The position numbers and the translations under genes are program-made. A stretch of 64,000 nt of DNA from Pedobacter psychrophilus (GTDB lineage Bacteria; Bacteroidota; Bacteroidia; Sphingobacteriales; Sphingobacteriaceae): positions 186,001 to 250,000 of the forward strand of contig NZ_LWHJ01000029.1 of assembly GCF_001652725.1 (NCBI RefSeq), in the 5' to 3' direction. This document shows, piece after piece, positions 54,046 to 63,428 of the stretch. The notes beneath the pieces were generated by a model that saw only the letters and a list, made by a program, of their open reading frames with translations, had not been told where the DNA came from and did not search any database. Positions within the stretch are counted from its first letter, which is position 1. The number at the start of each line of letters is the position of its first letter.

Positions 54046-55179
54046 CTATATTTTAACTGCTAATTTCTTTTTCTTTAATCGTTTTAACCACATTAAAACT
54101 CCTGTAATTGGGAAAGTTAAAGTTAACAGGCAAATTATAAAGTTTATGATTTTGGTTGTTAAACCATAAATCTCTCCAGTATGTATTGGCTTTACATAAG
54201 AGCGTATTTTCTGTCCTAAGCTTTTATCGGCGAAAGCCAGATTATTAATAACTGTACCTTTATATTGATCAATGTAAAAGGTAGAAAAATTATTTTCTGT
54301 CTGGCTATTTTCTAAAATGTTTAAGCTAAAAACATCATCTTTTTCTTTAGGAACTCTGATGCTGTAAAAATTAAAATCCTGGAAATTATTTATAATTATA
54401 TTTTCTAATCCTGTAAAATCTATAACAGAACTTCCTTCTAAATAATTAGATTTTGGAGGTTTAGGATTCTCTTTTTTAGAATTTGTTAAAGTAAAAATAC
54501 CGTTATTAATCCAATTGAAAGACATGGTTAAACCAGTCATCACAATAATGATTAAAAAAACAGAAGTGTAAAACCCAACGACTACATGTAAGTCATGTAT
54601 TAGGCGTTTGGTGTTTCCATCCCATTTAATTTTAAGTCTTTGCTTTAAAACCTTATTAGATTTTGGCCACCATAAAACTATTCCGGTTATCAAAATAAAA
54701 AGAAAAAAGGATGCTGAATAACTCATGATATAATGTCCAACTCCTTCCTTTTTGCTCAGTAAAAAACGATGGATCATCTCTACTTTTTTAAAGAATGATT
54801 CTCTTTTATTTTCTATGTTTAAGATTTTACCATTGTAAGGATTTACATAAACGGTATAACTTGGTTTACCTCTTCCTTCTTTCTTTTCTGGTTCACCGTT
54901 ATTAATCTCGGATAAACTTATTTCTGTACTTCTATCTGATTGTTGGTAAGCTTTAATTCCTGAAACTTCAAAACCTTTTTTAGAAAGCTCTGCATTTTTA
55001 ACCAAGGTATTTAATGGCAATCTTTCTTTTTGAACTTTTACAAAATACCTTTCCGAATGAAAAATATGATTGATTTCTTCTTCAAAAACCATTATTGAAC
55101 CTGTTAAACAAGCAATCATAATAAATATACCTGCGGCTAAACTGAGGTAGAGGTGAATGTTTCTAAAGATTTTTTTCAT
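54046..55179 (-). CDS. PepSY-associated membrane protein
   Basis: 377 residues with four membrane helices (about 9-31, 152-176, 198-222 and 342-365) and two extracytoplasmic PepSY-like regions. Typical: LYLSLAAGIFIMIACLTGS, VYVNPYNGKIL, IHRFLLSKKEGVGHYIM, LIHDLHVVVGFY and PIHTGEIYGL. Conserved His in the helices suggests heme or metal binding. Such proteins accompany siderophore receptors and are thought to reduce or process ferric siderophores. It lies 59 nt after the TonB receptor gene with a hairpin between. Confidence 0.9.
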   Translation of the reverse strand: MKKIFRNIHLYLSLAAGIFIMIACLTGSIMVFEEEINHIFHSERYFVKVQKERLPLNTLVKNAELSKKGFEVSGIKAYQQSDRSTEISLSEINNGEPEKKEGRGKPSYTVYVNPYNGKILNIENKRESFFKKVEMIHRFLLSKKEGVGHYIMSYSASFFLFILITGIVLWWPKSNKVLKQRLKIKWDGNTKRLIHDLHVVVGFYTSVFLIIIVMTGLTMSFNWINNGIFTLTNSKKENPKPPKSNYLEGSSVIDFTGLENIIINNFQDFNFYSIRVPKEKDDVFSLNILENSQTENNFSTFYIDQYKGTVINNLAFADKSLGQKIRSYVKPIHTGEIYGLTTKIINFIICLLTLTFPITGVLMWLKRLKKKKLAVKI

Positions 55180-55191
55180 CGTTATATTAAC

Positions 55192-55221
55192 AAAAAAGCA
55201 GAAACCATTTTGGAATCTGCT
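55192..55221 (-). terminator. Hairpin between siderophore receptor and PepSY genes
   Basis: On the minus strand AGCAGATTCC pairs with GGTTTCTGCT (two mismatches) and runs into TTTTTTG. It could be the receptor gene's terminator or an attenuator that lowers PepSY expression. Confidence 0.6.
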
Positions 55222-55238
55222 CTTGTTTGTTTTTTATA

Positions 55239-57641
55239 TTAGAATTTATAAGAAATTGTAGTTAAGAATTGTCTTGGTGCAATTGGGTTTACACTATAGT
55301 TTTCATGTACCACATAATTTAGCTCATCTGTGATATTCGAAATCTTCGCTAAAATAGAAATCTTTTTAAAGCTATAACCGGCCGAAAAATCAAAAGTTGT
55401 AAAGCCATCTAAGGGCAAAATCCTACTTTCAGTTTGTGACTGACCAACTTTATTATTCCAGCCGGCAAATCTATTGCCTGTATAAAAGCTAGAAGCACCA
55501 AATTTTAAGCCTTTAACTTTTCCATCTTTAAAGGTGTAAAACAAAGTTCCGTTTGCAGTATGAGGAACATTTCTTACAAATTCTTCTCCTAAAATTGGGC
55601 TATTTTTAGCAGTAGAAACATCTGTAAATCTCATAAAATTATAACTGTAGCCTGCTAAGAAGCTTAACTGACCCACGATTCTCCCGCTTAAATCAATTTC
55701 AAAACCATCACTAGTTGTTTCACCTAAAAATTCTTGGATTTTATTATCATTATTTATGGTTTTTCCATCTGCTAAAAACTCTGCTTGTTGTGTAGTGTTG
55801 CTATTAATGATCTTATAAATAGTAAAATTTGCGGAAAATTTACTCTGAAATAAATCTTTTTTTAAACCTAACTCAAATTGGTTGATTATTGATGGCGCTA
55901 GATTGTTGAAAGTAACATCCGTTCCTGTATTTACTTCAAAACTGTTTGCGTAGCTTCCAAAAAACGAAGTTGTTTTATTAGGTTGATAAACTAAACCCAA
56001 TCTAGGAGAAAAAGCATCGTCAGAACGATTTGATAGTGTATTGATTGAACTAGCTCCAGTTTTAACGTCTTTTATAGATTGATTATCAATCATTTGATAG
56101 CTATATCTTAAACCTGCTAATACTTTAAATTTTTCCGTTAAGCTGATTAAATCTTGAGCATAAACTCCAAAACGATAAGTAGGAGATTGTGTAATTGTTA
56201 ATAAATTAACAGTAGGCTCGTCAGTACGAGCGGTAAATTTATTAGCATCTAATGTGTTAATCTTATCATAAGTTGGTAATGAGGCATAACCGTTGTTGGT
56301 TGTTTTGTAGCTATCCGCATCCGTACCTAATAAAATTTGATGCTCTATCTTACCAACTTTGAGTTTTCCTGTTAAATTAAGTTGACCGTTAAAATAATTC
56401 TCGAAAGAGTTTGCCCTTGTCAAGTTTCTGCTCAAATCTCCATTTGCAGCAGCTTGAATTCGTTCTGTCGAGAAATAATTACGATCGTAATTTTGGTAAC
56501 CTGCAATAAAGTTTAAGTTCCAGTTATTCTGCAACTCTCTATCAACGATAATAGAAGTAGTAGTTTGATTTACTTTATTAAAGGCCCAAGGAGTATTAAA
56601 AGAACTTTCTCTATTGATAGTCGTTGGGATTTTACCATCTAATGTTCCAATACCAAAATCTGGCGTATTATCGTATTTCAAATAATCCGCTTGTAATAAA
56701 ACGTTTGTTTTTTCTCCAATTTTATAGTTTAAAGATGGGCTTACATATATTTTATCAGTTTTAACATTGTTTCTAAAACTAGCCGCGTTTTCATAAGTGC
56801 TTACCACCCTAAAAGCTAAATCTTTAGAAATCGGACCATAAACATCTACAATCGGTTTATAAGTATCATAACTTCCGGTTCGTAAAGAAACTTCGCCGCC
56901 AAATTCATATTTAGGTTTTTTTGTTACCATGTTTACTACCGCACCCGAACTTACATTACCATAAAGCAAAGCTGCACTACCTTTAAGCACTTCCACACTT
57001 TCTAATGTACTAGCTTCTGGCATCACAGAAGAACTTACGGCAGAACCATTTTTAAGTAAACTATTTCTCCCCAAACTATATCCACGAGAATAAAACGATT
57101 CCCCTGTTCCACCTCTAGCTGTCCCTAATGCAACACCGTTTACATTTTGTATCACATCGCTTAACTTGTTTACTTGTTGGTTCTCAATTATTTCATTATT
57201 TATAATACTTACACTTTGAGGTAAATCAAATCCCTTAATGGAACTTTTACCAACGGAAATTGGATTTTGATTGATTGTTTTATTAGATACAACCTTTACT
57301 TCATTCAATTTTTGGGCATCAAATTTAAAATCAAAATTTATAACATTTTGATTAAGGTTGATTTCCTTTTCTTGAAGATTGGCTCCAGTAACCTTCACAC
57401 TTATAATATAGTTACCTGCAACTAAATTATTAAAATTATAAACTCCATTTTCATTGGTATAAGCCACCTTTTGCTTAGGCTTTAATATGACCATTGCATC
57501 TTCTAGTGGTTTTCCGTTTTCCATCACAATCCCAGATATTTTAAATTTTTTTATATCCTGTGCTAATACATTTTGAATAGACGTGGCTAGCAGGAATATT
57601 AAAAGAACAATAATTTGGAGATTTGGGTATTTATTTTTCAT
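55239..57641 (-). CDS. TonB-dependent siderophore receptor
   Basis: 800 residues: signal peptide (about 1-27, NVLAQ), carboxypeptidase-like domain (about 33-115; FKISGIVMENGKPLEDAMVI), plug (about 130-240; PQSVSIINNEIIENQQVNKL, VLKGSAALLYGNVSSGAVVN) and a 22-stranded barrel that ends with FLTTISYKF. The plug sequence and SFYSRGY are characteristic of FpvA/FhuE-like receptors for ferric siderophores. A PepSY reductase-type gene is next in the same direction. Confidence 0.93.
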   Translation of the reverse strand: MKNKYPNLQIIVLLIFLLATSIQNVLAQDIKKFKISGIVMENGKPLEDAMVILKPKQKVAYTNENGVYNFNNLVAGNYIISVKVTGANLQEKEINLNQNVINFDFKFDAQKLNEVKVVSNKTINQNPISVGKSSIKGFDLPQSVSIINNEIIENQQVNKLSDVIQNVNGVALGTARGGTGESFYSRGYSLGRNSLLKNGSAVSSSVMPEASTLESVEVLKGSAALLYGNVSSGAVVNMVTKKPKYEFGGEVSLRTGSYDTYKPIVDVYGPISKDLAFRVVSTYENAASFRNNVKTDKIYVSPSLNYKIGEKTNVLLQADYLKYDNTPDFGIGTLDGKIPTTINRESSFNTPWAFNKVNQTTTSIIVDRELQNNWNLNFIAGYQNYDRNYFSTERIQAAANGDLSRNLTRANSFENYFNGQLNLTGKLKVGKIEHQILLGTDADSYKTTNNGYASLPTYDKINTLDANKFTARTDEPTVNLLTITQSPTYRFGVYAQDLISLTEKFKVLAGLRYSYQMIDNQSIKDVKTGASSINTLSNRSDDAFSPRLGLVYQPNKTTSFFGSYANSFEVNTGTDVTFNNLAPSIINQFELGLKKDLFQSKFSANFTIYKIINSNTTQQAEFLADGKTINNDNKIQEFLGETTSDGFEIDLSGRIVGQLSFLAGYSYNFMRFTDVSTAKNSPILGEEFVRNVPHTANGTLFYTFKDGKVKGLKFGASSFYTGNRFAGWNNKVGQSQTESRILPLDGFTTFDFSAGYSFKKISILAKISNITDELNYVVHENYSVNPIAPRQFLTTISYKF

Positions 57642-57742
57642 CGCTATTTTTATTAAGATTAATTCTAATTAACGAAACAAAGAAAAGAAACCTACTTCAA
57701 TTGTCCAAATTTTATTTAGAATAATTATAAATAATAAAGTAA

Positions 57743-58279
57743 TTAATTGATAGCGAGAATTTTATTTGAGGAGTGATGAGAAGCGCCATAGTGTTTTATG
57801 GAAGTTTTAACTTTTGCATCCTTTATTTTTAATTCAAAAATGAAATCGTAATCTTCATCAGTTAATTGATCTAACAGAATTTTTGCTCCTAAATCTTTTG
57901 CTAGTGGAATAATGGTGTTAGAGTGGCCAACAATTATTACGTTGCTATTAGCTGGTAAATTATTTAGGTTTTCTATAAATGCTTTGTCATTTACCTTATA
58001 ATCTTGGATAGCAATATTTCTTTCTTTTGATATGGGCAAAACTGTTTGCTGGGTACGTAGATAAGAGGTAGAAAATAAGTAATCAACTTTTTTCCCTTTT
58101 AATAATTTTCTTAAATCCTCTGCCCTTTCTAGTCCAATTTTAGATAAAGGTGGATTACTATTTTTGGTATCATCCATTTGTTTTTCTGCATGACGAACAA
58201 TCCATATTGTTTTGGTTTGCGCTTTAACAAAGTTCAACAAGCCAAAAAACGCGATGACAATTAGTATGCTTTTTTTCAT
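57743..58279 (-). CDS. Exported histidine phosphatase family protein
   Basis: 178 residues with a signal peptide (about 1-20, NFVKAQ) and a histidine phosphatase fold: phospho-His nucleophile H30 in IVRHAEKQ and the second His in VIVGHSNTIIP. RAEDLRKLLKGKKVDYLFST is also typical. SixA/phosphoglycerate-mutase-like, periplasmic here; substrate unknown. The gene is 101 nt upstream of the siderophore receptor on the same strand. Confidence 0.9.
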   Translation of the reverse strand: MKKSILIVIAFFGLLNFVKAQTKTIWIVRHAEKQMDDTKNSNPPLSKIGLERAEDLRKLLKGKKVDYLFSTSYLRTQQTVLPISKERNIAIQDYKVNDKAFIENLNNLPANSNVIIVGHSNTIIPLAKDLGAKILLDQLTDEDYDFIFELKIKDAKVKTSIKHYGASHHSSNKILAIN

Positions 58280-58523
58280 TTTTAAAATAATTTAAGATTG
58301 AAACTATGCAATTTCTTTATTTAATAATGACTTTGATTATTGTAAATCAAGATCTTGTTCATAAAAAATTATTTATTTGTATTATATTATGTGTTTTATA
58401 TTTAGCTATTGAAAACAAACCCGAAATATTAATTATAACATTTAAGTTTACTAAAATAAAATGATGATAAACGGTTTAAATAGTTGATAAATAACGGAGA
58501 ATTATTTAAAAAGGAAAAATAAC

Positions 58524-59582
58524 ATGAAGATAAGAAATCTAATTTTTACAGGTTTAATAGGTGCTATGGCAGTTACAGCATGTAACAATGAAAAAAATTC
58601 AGAATCAACAGCTAATGATAGTGATACCACTACTTATGCAATGGTTATCCATGGCGGTGCTGGTACAATTTTAAAAAGCAAAATGACGCCCGAGAAGGAA
58701 ATTGCCTATAAAGTTGCTTTAAAAGAGGCTTTAGAAGCTGGTTATAAAGTTTTACAAGAAGGCAAATCTAGTATAGATGCAGTTGAAGCAACCATTCATG
58801 TACTAGAAGATTGTCCGCTTTTTAACGCTGGGAAAGGTGCTGTTTTTACACATGATGGTAAAAATGAAATGGATGCTGCTATCATGAATGGAGAAAATTT
58901 AATGGCTGGTTCGGTTGCTGGAGTTGGAAATATTAAAAACCCGATTAGTGCAGCAAGGGCAGTAATGGAAAAATCAGAACATGTAATGATGGCGGGAAAA
59001 GGTGCTGAGGAGTTTGCAAATCAAGTAGGTTTAGAAATTGTCGACCCTTCTTATTTTTATACACAAGAACGATGGGACGGTTTAAAAGAAGCCATAAAAG
59101 AAGATTCTACAAAATCAGTTTTAGACCATAATCAAAAGGTATCCAAATTAGGAACAATAAATCACGATTATAAATTTGGAACAGTGGGCTGCGTAGCATT
59201 AGATAAAAAGGGAAACCTTGCTGCTGGAACCTCTACCGGTGGCATGACCAATAAAAAATTTGGAAGAATTGGGGATGCACCAATAATAGGTGCGGGTACT
59301 TATGCTAACAACAAAACCGTAGCTGTTTCTTGTACGGGTTGGGGTGAGTTTTACATCAGAAACGTAGTAGCCTATGATATTTCTGCACTAATAGAATATA
59401 AAGGTTTATCGGTAAAAGAAGCAACTCAAACCGTAATTGATAAAGTTGGAAAGATGGGTGGCGATGGCGGTTTAATTGCTTTGGATAAAAACGGCAAAAT
59501 GGCTATGCCTTTTAATACCGCAGGGATGTACCGAGCATCTATCACAAAAGATGGTAAAATTGAAATTTTGATCTACAAATAA
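58524..59582 (+). CDS. Lipoprotein isoaspartyl peptidase / L-asparaginase (Ntn hydrolase)
   Basis: The 352-residue precursor has a lipoprotein signal (Cys at 20 in MAVTACNNE). It self-cleaves at the Thr nucleophile T220 in KFGTVGCVALD, and shows IHGGAGT, GKGAVFTHDGKNEMDAAIMNG and GTYANNKTVAVSCTGWGE. The family hydrolyses beta-aspartyl dipeptides such as beta-Asp-Arg. Its stop and the ATG of the cyanophycinase gene share one base (TAATG), so the two act together. Periplasmic or membrane-anchored. A purine-rich ribosome-binding region (AAAAAGGAAAAA) precedes the ATG. Confidence 0.93.
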   Translation: MKIRNLIFTGLIGAMAVTACNNEKNSESTANDSDTTTYAMVIHGGAGTILKSKMTPEKEIAYKVALKEALEAGYKVLQEGKSSIDAVEATIHVLEDCPLFNAGKGAVFTHDGKNEMDAAIMNGENLMAGSVAGVGNIKNPISAARAVMEKSEHVMMAGKGAEEFANQVGLEIVDPSYFYTQERWDGLKEAIKEDSTKSVLDHNQKVSKLGTINHDYKFGTVGCVALDKKGNLAAGTSTGGMTNKKFGRIGDAPIIGAGTYANNKTVAVSCTGWGEFYIRNVVAYDISALIEYKGLSVKEATQTVIDKVGKMGGDGGLIALDKNGKMAMPFNTAGMYRASITKDGKIEILIYK

Positions 59583-60442
59583 TGACTTTGAAAAAAGCTT
59601 TTTCCTTTTTGGCCTTTTTTTCCATCTCCATTATTTCTTTTGATGGATATTCACAAAAGCAATCGCCAAAAGGCAGTTTGTTTATAATTGGCGGTGGTAT
59701 ACGTTCGCAAAAACTCATCAATAAAATGATTGAAACTGCCAACTTTTTGCCAAACGATTATATTGTGGTTTTACCTATGGCAACCCAAGAGCCTGATACC
59801 GCTTTTAAATACATTGATTTACAATTTAAAGCAGCAACAGATAAAAAAGTGATCAATTTAGATTTTGATAGTATTAGTGTAAACGATTCCCAAAAATTAA
59901 GTTTACTCTACTCTGCAAAGCTAATTTATATTCCTGGCGGCGATCAAAACCGGTTTATGAATGTTGTTTTAAACACTAAAGTTTATGACGCTATACATTT
60001 TGCCTATCAAAATGGAAGTACCATTGCTGGTACAAGTGCCGGAGCTGCCGTGATGAGTAAATACATGATTACGGGTAAACAATTACAGGGAGATACAACC
60101 TATAAAGAAACCTTTAATAAACTTTGGAAAAATAATACCGAATTTCAGGAAGGTTTAGGCTTACTGGATTCTGTAATCATTGATCAGCATTTTATAAAAA
60201 GAAGCAGATATAACCGTTTAATTTCTGCGCTAGAGGCAAAACCTAATTTTGATTGCATCGGAATTGATGAAAGTACTGCTTTAATAGTACACCAAAACAC
60301 AGCATCCATTTCCGGCGAAAGTCAGGTGATTAAATTCTCAAATATGGAAACTGACGGTTTAACAGGAGATGAAAAGCTCATCAAATTTAAAGATGTAAAA
60401 ATGAGCATTTACACCAATGGAGATAAATTTGTGATAAAGTAG
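59582..60442 (+). CDS. Exported cyanophycinase (S51 family)
   Basis: 286 residues with a signal peptide (about 1-24, DGYSQ). The nucleophile elbow is GTSAGA with S152; LFIIGGGIRS, IPGGDQNRF, LGLLDSVIIDQHF and GIGIDESTALIV-like (CIGIDESTALIV) match cyanophycinase. It splits cyanophycin (poly-Asp with Arg side groups) into beta-Asp-Arg. Export suggests it feeds on external polymer, like CphE enzymes. It overlaps the isoaspartyl peptidase gene by 1 nt. No cyanophycin synthetase is in the window. Confidence 0.92.
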   Translation: MTLKKAFSFLAFFSISIISFDGYSQKQSPKGSLFIIGGGIRSQKLINKMIETANFLPNDYIVVLPMATQEPDTAFKYIDLQFKAATDKKVINLDFDSISVNDSQKLSLLYSAKLIYIPGGDQNRFMNVVLNTKVYDAIHFAYQNGSTIAGTSAGAAVMSKYMITGKQLQGDTTYKETFNKLWKNNTEFQEGLGLLDSVIIDQHFIKRSRYNRLISALEAKPNFDCIGIDESTALIVHQNTASISGESQVIKFSNMETDGLTGDEKLIKFKDVKMSIYTNGDKFVIK

Positions 60443-60454
60443 AAATGAAAATAT

Positions 60455-60492
60455 AAAAACTAGCGCTAAATTTTTTATGCGCTAGTTTTTTT
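60455..60492. terminator. Bidirectional rho-independent terminator
   Basis: AAAAACTAGCGC and GCGCTAGTTTTT form a perfect 12-bp stem around a 12-nt AT-rich loop with A and T runs on both sides. It separates the cyanophycinase gene from the convergent gene at 60500. Confidence 0.9.
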
Positions 60493-60499
60493 GAACACA

Positions 60500-60853
60500 T
60501 TATTTATCAGCAACTTCATTTAGTTCATCCCAATATTCTACTGCTCTTCTATAATGAGGGATAACTATCGATCCACCAACTAAATTAGCAATCATAAAAA
60601 TTTCGTTCATTTCCTCGGTATTTACTCCCGCTTCATGGCATTTCCCTAAATGATATTTAATGCAATCATCACAACGCAAAACCATAGAAGCAACCAAACC
60701 TAACATTTCCTTTGTCTTCGTATTTAAAGCGCCATCTGCATAAGTAGTATTATCCAAAGCCAAAAAACGCTTCATATTGGTATTTGCCGTTTCAGAAATA
60801 CGGCTGTTCATTTTTGTACGATAGTTGTTAAACTCTTTAATTAATTTGCTCAT
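60500..60853 (-). CDS. Carboxymuconolactone decarboxylase-family protein
   Basis: 117 residues, all helical, with the AhpD-type redox motif C61-x2-C64...H68 in RCDDCIKYHLGKCHEAG. This group includes peroxidase-like thiol proteins rather than true decarboxylases. Cytoplasmic. Monocistronic. The 286 nt upstream (60854-61139) hold no gene I can support. Confidence 0.92.
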   Translation of the reverse strand: MSKLIKEFNNYRTKMNSRISETANTNMKRFLALDNTTYADGALNTKTKEMLGLVASMVLRCDDCIKYHLGKCHEAGVNTEEMNEIFMIANLVGGSIVIPHYRRAVEYWDELNEVADK

Positions 60854-61139
60854 AATAATTATCCAAATAAGTTTTTAAAGTTAAAGATTTGTTATTTATC
60901 CAAAAAATTAGCCATTCAAAAAATTAATATATTGGCTTTCGCCGATGATTATCAAATTGAAGAAAACAGACTAGCTATTTAAAAATCAATAAATTAACAT
61001 TAACTCATTTAATTGTGGATAAATAAATTGAGGGAGTTTTAATTTAAAATTATAATTTGAGAGTAATAATACGTTCAAAGGCGTCGGTCTTTTTAATATT
61101 GTGATTTAATAAACGTTCTTTTTAAAATCTATACCAAAC

Positions 61140-62543
61140 ATGGAAGATGACTTTGAATTTGAGTTTGCTGAAGACCCTAAACTATCAGTAGAGCGTTATG
61201 AAGAGATGATCCGTAATCAGGATCAGTACTTTTTTGATGCCTTGGCTTTTGAAAATATCGTTGATTACTACATCGATAAAAACGATCCTATAAAAGGTTT
61301 ACAGGTAATAGAATATGCAGTTTCTCAACATCCTTTTGCAGCAATTTTTCACATTAAAAAAGCTCAATTGTATGTTTTTACAAACGAGATAGATCTTGCT
61401 TTTGAATCTTTAGAAAAAGCAGAATTACTAGAACCTTCAGACGCAGATATTTACATGATTAAAGGCAACATATATGAAAGTATGGAGCGCCATGATGATG
61501 CATTAGAAAATCTGAAAAAGGCCTTAGAAATGGCAGAAATTAAAGATGAGGTTTTAATGCAGATTTCCTTTGTTTACCAAAACATGGGCGATTATGAAGA
61601 AGCCATTAAATATTTGAAACTTTGCCTGGAGAACAATATGGAAAATCAAGATGCCTTGTATGAAATGGCATTTTGTTATGATGTTTTAGACAAGCAAGAG
61701 GAAAGCATTCTATTTTATGAGCAATATATAGATAGCGAACCTTACTCCTTTGCTGCCTGGTATAATTTAGGAAACGCTTTTCATAAATTAAGTTTATTTG
61801 AAAAAGCAATTGATGCTTATGATTACGCCATTTTAATTAAAGAAAGTTTTGCTTCTGCGTATTTTAATAAAGGTAATGCCCTAGTTCAATTAGATCGTTT
61901 TAATGAAGCTATTGAAGTTTATCGCCAAACTTTTGAGTATGAACCGCCAAATGCAGATACTTATTGTGCCATGGGCGAGTGTTATGAAAAGCTAGAGAAA
62001 ATGGACGAAGCTCGTTCGTTTTATAAGAAAGCGGTGAAAATGGACACTAAAATGGCGGATGCGTGGTATGGAATTGGTGTAACCTTAGATTTTGAGGATC
62101 GCCATTTTGAATCACTTCATTTCTATAAAAAAGCACTAAATATCGATGATGAAAACCCAGACTACTGGTTTGCAATTGCAGATGCTCATTATAAATTGAA
62201 TAATTTAACAGAATCTGTTATTGCATATGAAAAAGTAATAGAGTTTAATCCTTTAGATGTTGAAGCTTGGTTAGATTACTCTTCCATCGTTTTTGAACAA
62301 AATGATTTAAAAAAATGTGTAGAGATCATCGCCGAAGGCATAAAGAATAATCCAGATTCTGCAGATTTATATTACCGTTTTGTGGCCTATCTTTTTGCAG
62401 ACGGACAGTACAATGAAGCATTAAATCAATTACAAATTGCTTTAAGTACAGATGTGGAAAAGCACTTTTTATTATTTGAGTATTTGCCACAATTACAATC
62501 TAATAAAGTGATAGTGGATATCATTAACAGCTATTCTAAATAG
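61140..62543 (+). CDS. Tetratricopeptide repeat protein
   Basis: 467 residues built of about twelve TPR units from residue 20 to the end (e.g. ADIYMIKGNIYESMERHDDALENLKKALEM, FAAWYNLGNAFHKLSLFEKA). The N-terminus is very acidic (MEDDFEFEFAEDPKLS). No signal peptide or catalytic domain, so a cytoplasmic protein-protein scaffold. It is widely conserved in Bacteroidota by my recollection; role unknown. Followed by a terminator and then comA. Confidence 0.92.
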   Translation: MEDDFEFEFAEDPKLSVERYEEMIRNQDQYFFDALAFENIVDYYIDKNDPIKGLQVIEYAVSQHPFAAIFHIKKAQLYVFTNEIDLAFESLEKAELLEPSDADIYMIKGNIYESMERHDDALENLKKALEMAEIKDEVLMQISFVYQNMGDYEEAIKYLKLCLENNMENQDALYEMAFCYDVLDKQEESILFYEQYIDSEPYSFAAWYNLGNAFHKLSLFEKAIDAYDYAILIKESFASAYFNKGNALVQLDRFNEAIEVYRQTFEYEPPNADTYCAMGECYEKLEKMDEARSFYKKAVKMDTKMADAWYGIGVTLDFEDRHFESLHFYKKALNIDDENPDYWFAIADAHYKLNNLTESVIAYEKVIEFNPLDVEAWLDYSSIVFEQNDLKKCVEIIAEGIKNNPDSADLYYRFVAYLFADGQYNEALNQLQIALSTDVEKHFLLFEYLPQLQSNKVIVDIINSYSK

Positions 62544-62571
62544 ATTTAATGTAAAATATATAGGTTAAAAC

Positions 62572-62604
62572 AATCCGGATATAAAATTTCGGATTTTTTT
62601 TTTG
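62572..62604 (+). terminator. Rho-independent terminator of TPR gene
   Basis: AATCCG and CGGATT form a short stem followed by a long T run (10 T), 28 nt after the TPR stop. Confidence 0.75.
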
Positions 62605-62621
62605 ACTTTTGACCCAGAAAT

Positions 62622-63386
62622 ATGAATTATAATTTAAACGACTTACCAGAACGTACAGTTAAACCAAGACAAAATGGTTTAACAATGGTAATGGATAAAG
62701 GCCTTAGCCTTAGACAAGTAGAAGATTTTTTAGAAGTTGCAGGTTCTCATACGGATATTGTAAAATTAGGCTGGACAACTTCTTATGTTACTCCTAATCT
62801 TAAGGAAAAACTGAAACTTTACAGAGATAACAACATTCCGGTTTATTTTGGCGGGACATTATTTGAAGCTTTTGTAATTAGAAATCAGTTTGAAGATTAC
62901 AGAAAAGTATTGGATGAATTTGACATGAAATTTGCAGAAGTTTCTGATGGCTCAATAGAAATTCCTCATGATGAAAAATGTGAATATATTCGCCAACTAA
63001 GCAGTCAGGTTACCGTAATTTCTGAAGTTGGATCTAAAGACGAAAAGAAAATTTTTGCGCCTTATAAATGGATAAAATTGATGAAAGCCGAAATTGAAGC
63101 CGGTTCCTGGAAGGTAATTGCCGAAGCAAGGGAAGGTGGAAATGTAGGGATTTATAGAGATTCTGGTGAAGTGCGTCAGGGTTTGGTAGATGAAATTTTA
63201 ACCCAAATACCAGAAGAAACCATTATTTGGGAAGCACCACAAAAGGCTCAACAAGTTTGGTTTATAGAATTAATTGGTTCTAATGTAAATTTAGGAAATA
63301 TTGCACCTGCAGAAGTTATTCCTTTAGAAACCATTCGCTTAGGATTGCGTGGAGATACGTTCAATCATTTTTTAAATATGAAATAA
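62622..63386 (+). CDS. Phosphosulfolactate synthase (ComA-like)
   Basis: 254 residues of the ComA TIM-barrel family, which adds sulfite to phosphoenolpyruvate to give (R)-phosphosulfolactate. The N-terminus (LPERTVKPRQNGLTMVMDKG), IVKLGWTTSYV, PVYFGGTLFEAFVIR, EVSDGSIEIP, VIAEAREGGNVGIY and IWEAPQKAQQVWFI are all family motifs. In methanogens this leads to coenzyme M; in Bacteroidota it may supply sulfonates, e.g. for sulfonolipids, but that is inference. The aroE gene follows after a terminator. Confidence 0.92.
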   Translation: MNYNLNDLPERTVKPRQNGLTMVMDKGLSLRQVEDFLEVAGSHTDIVKLGWTTSYVTPNLKEKLKLYRDNNIPVYFGGTLFEAFVIRNQFEDYRKVLDEFDMKFAEVSDGSIEIPHDEKCEYIRQLSSQVTVISEVGSKDEKKIFAPYKWIKLMKAEIEAGSWKVIAEAREGGNVGIYRDSGEVRQGLVDEILTQIPEETIIWEAPQKAQQVWFIELIGSNVNLGNIAPAEVIPLETIRLGLRGDTFNHFLNMK

Positions 63387-63389
63387 GAT

Positions 63390-63416
63390 AAAAAAGCGTT
63401 TAATAAACGCTTTTTT
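63390..63416 (+). terminator. Rho-independent terminator of comA-like gene
   Basis: AAAAAAGCGTTT and AAACGCTTTTTT form a perfect 12-bp stem around AAT, 4 nt after the stop. Confidence 0.9.
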
Positions 63417-63428
63417 GATTTAGTGACG

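Noticed and set aside
57712-57734. Inverted repeat TTATTTA-N9-TAAATAA upstream of the siderophore receptor as a Fur-type operator
   Set aside because: Short, purely A/T arms are expected by chance in this composition; no match to a Fur box could be defended.
60930-60985. Possible gene remnant (frame reading FADDYQIEENRLAI) upstream of the TPR gene
   Set aside because: Under 20 codons, no start, and no family recognised.
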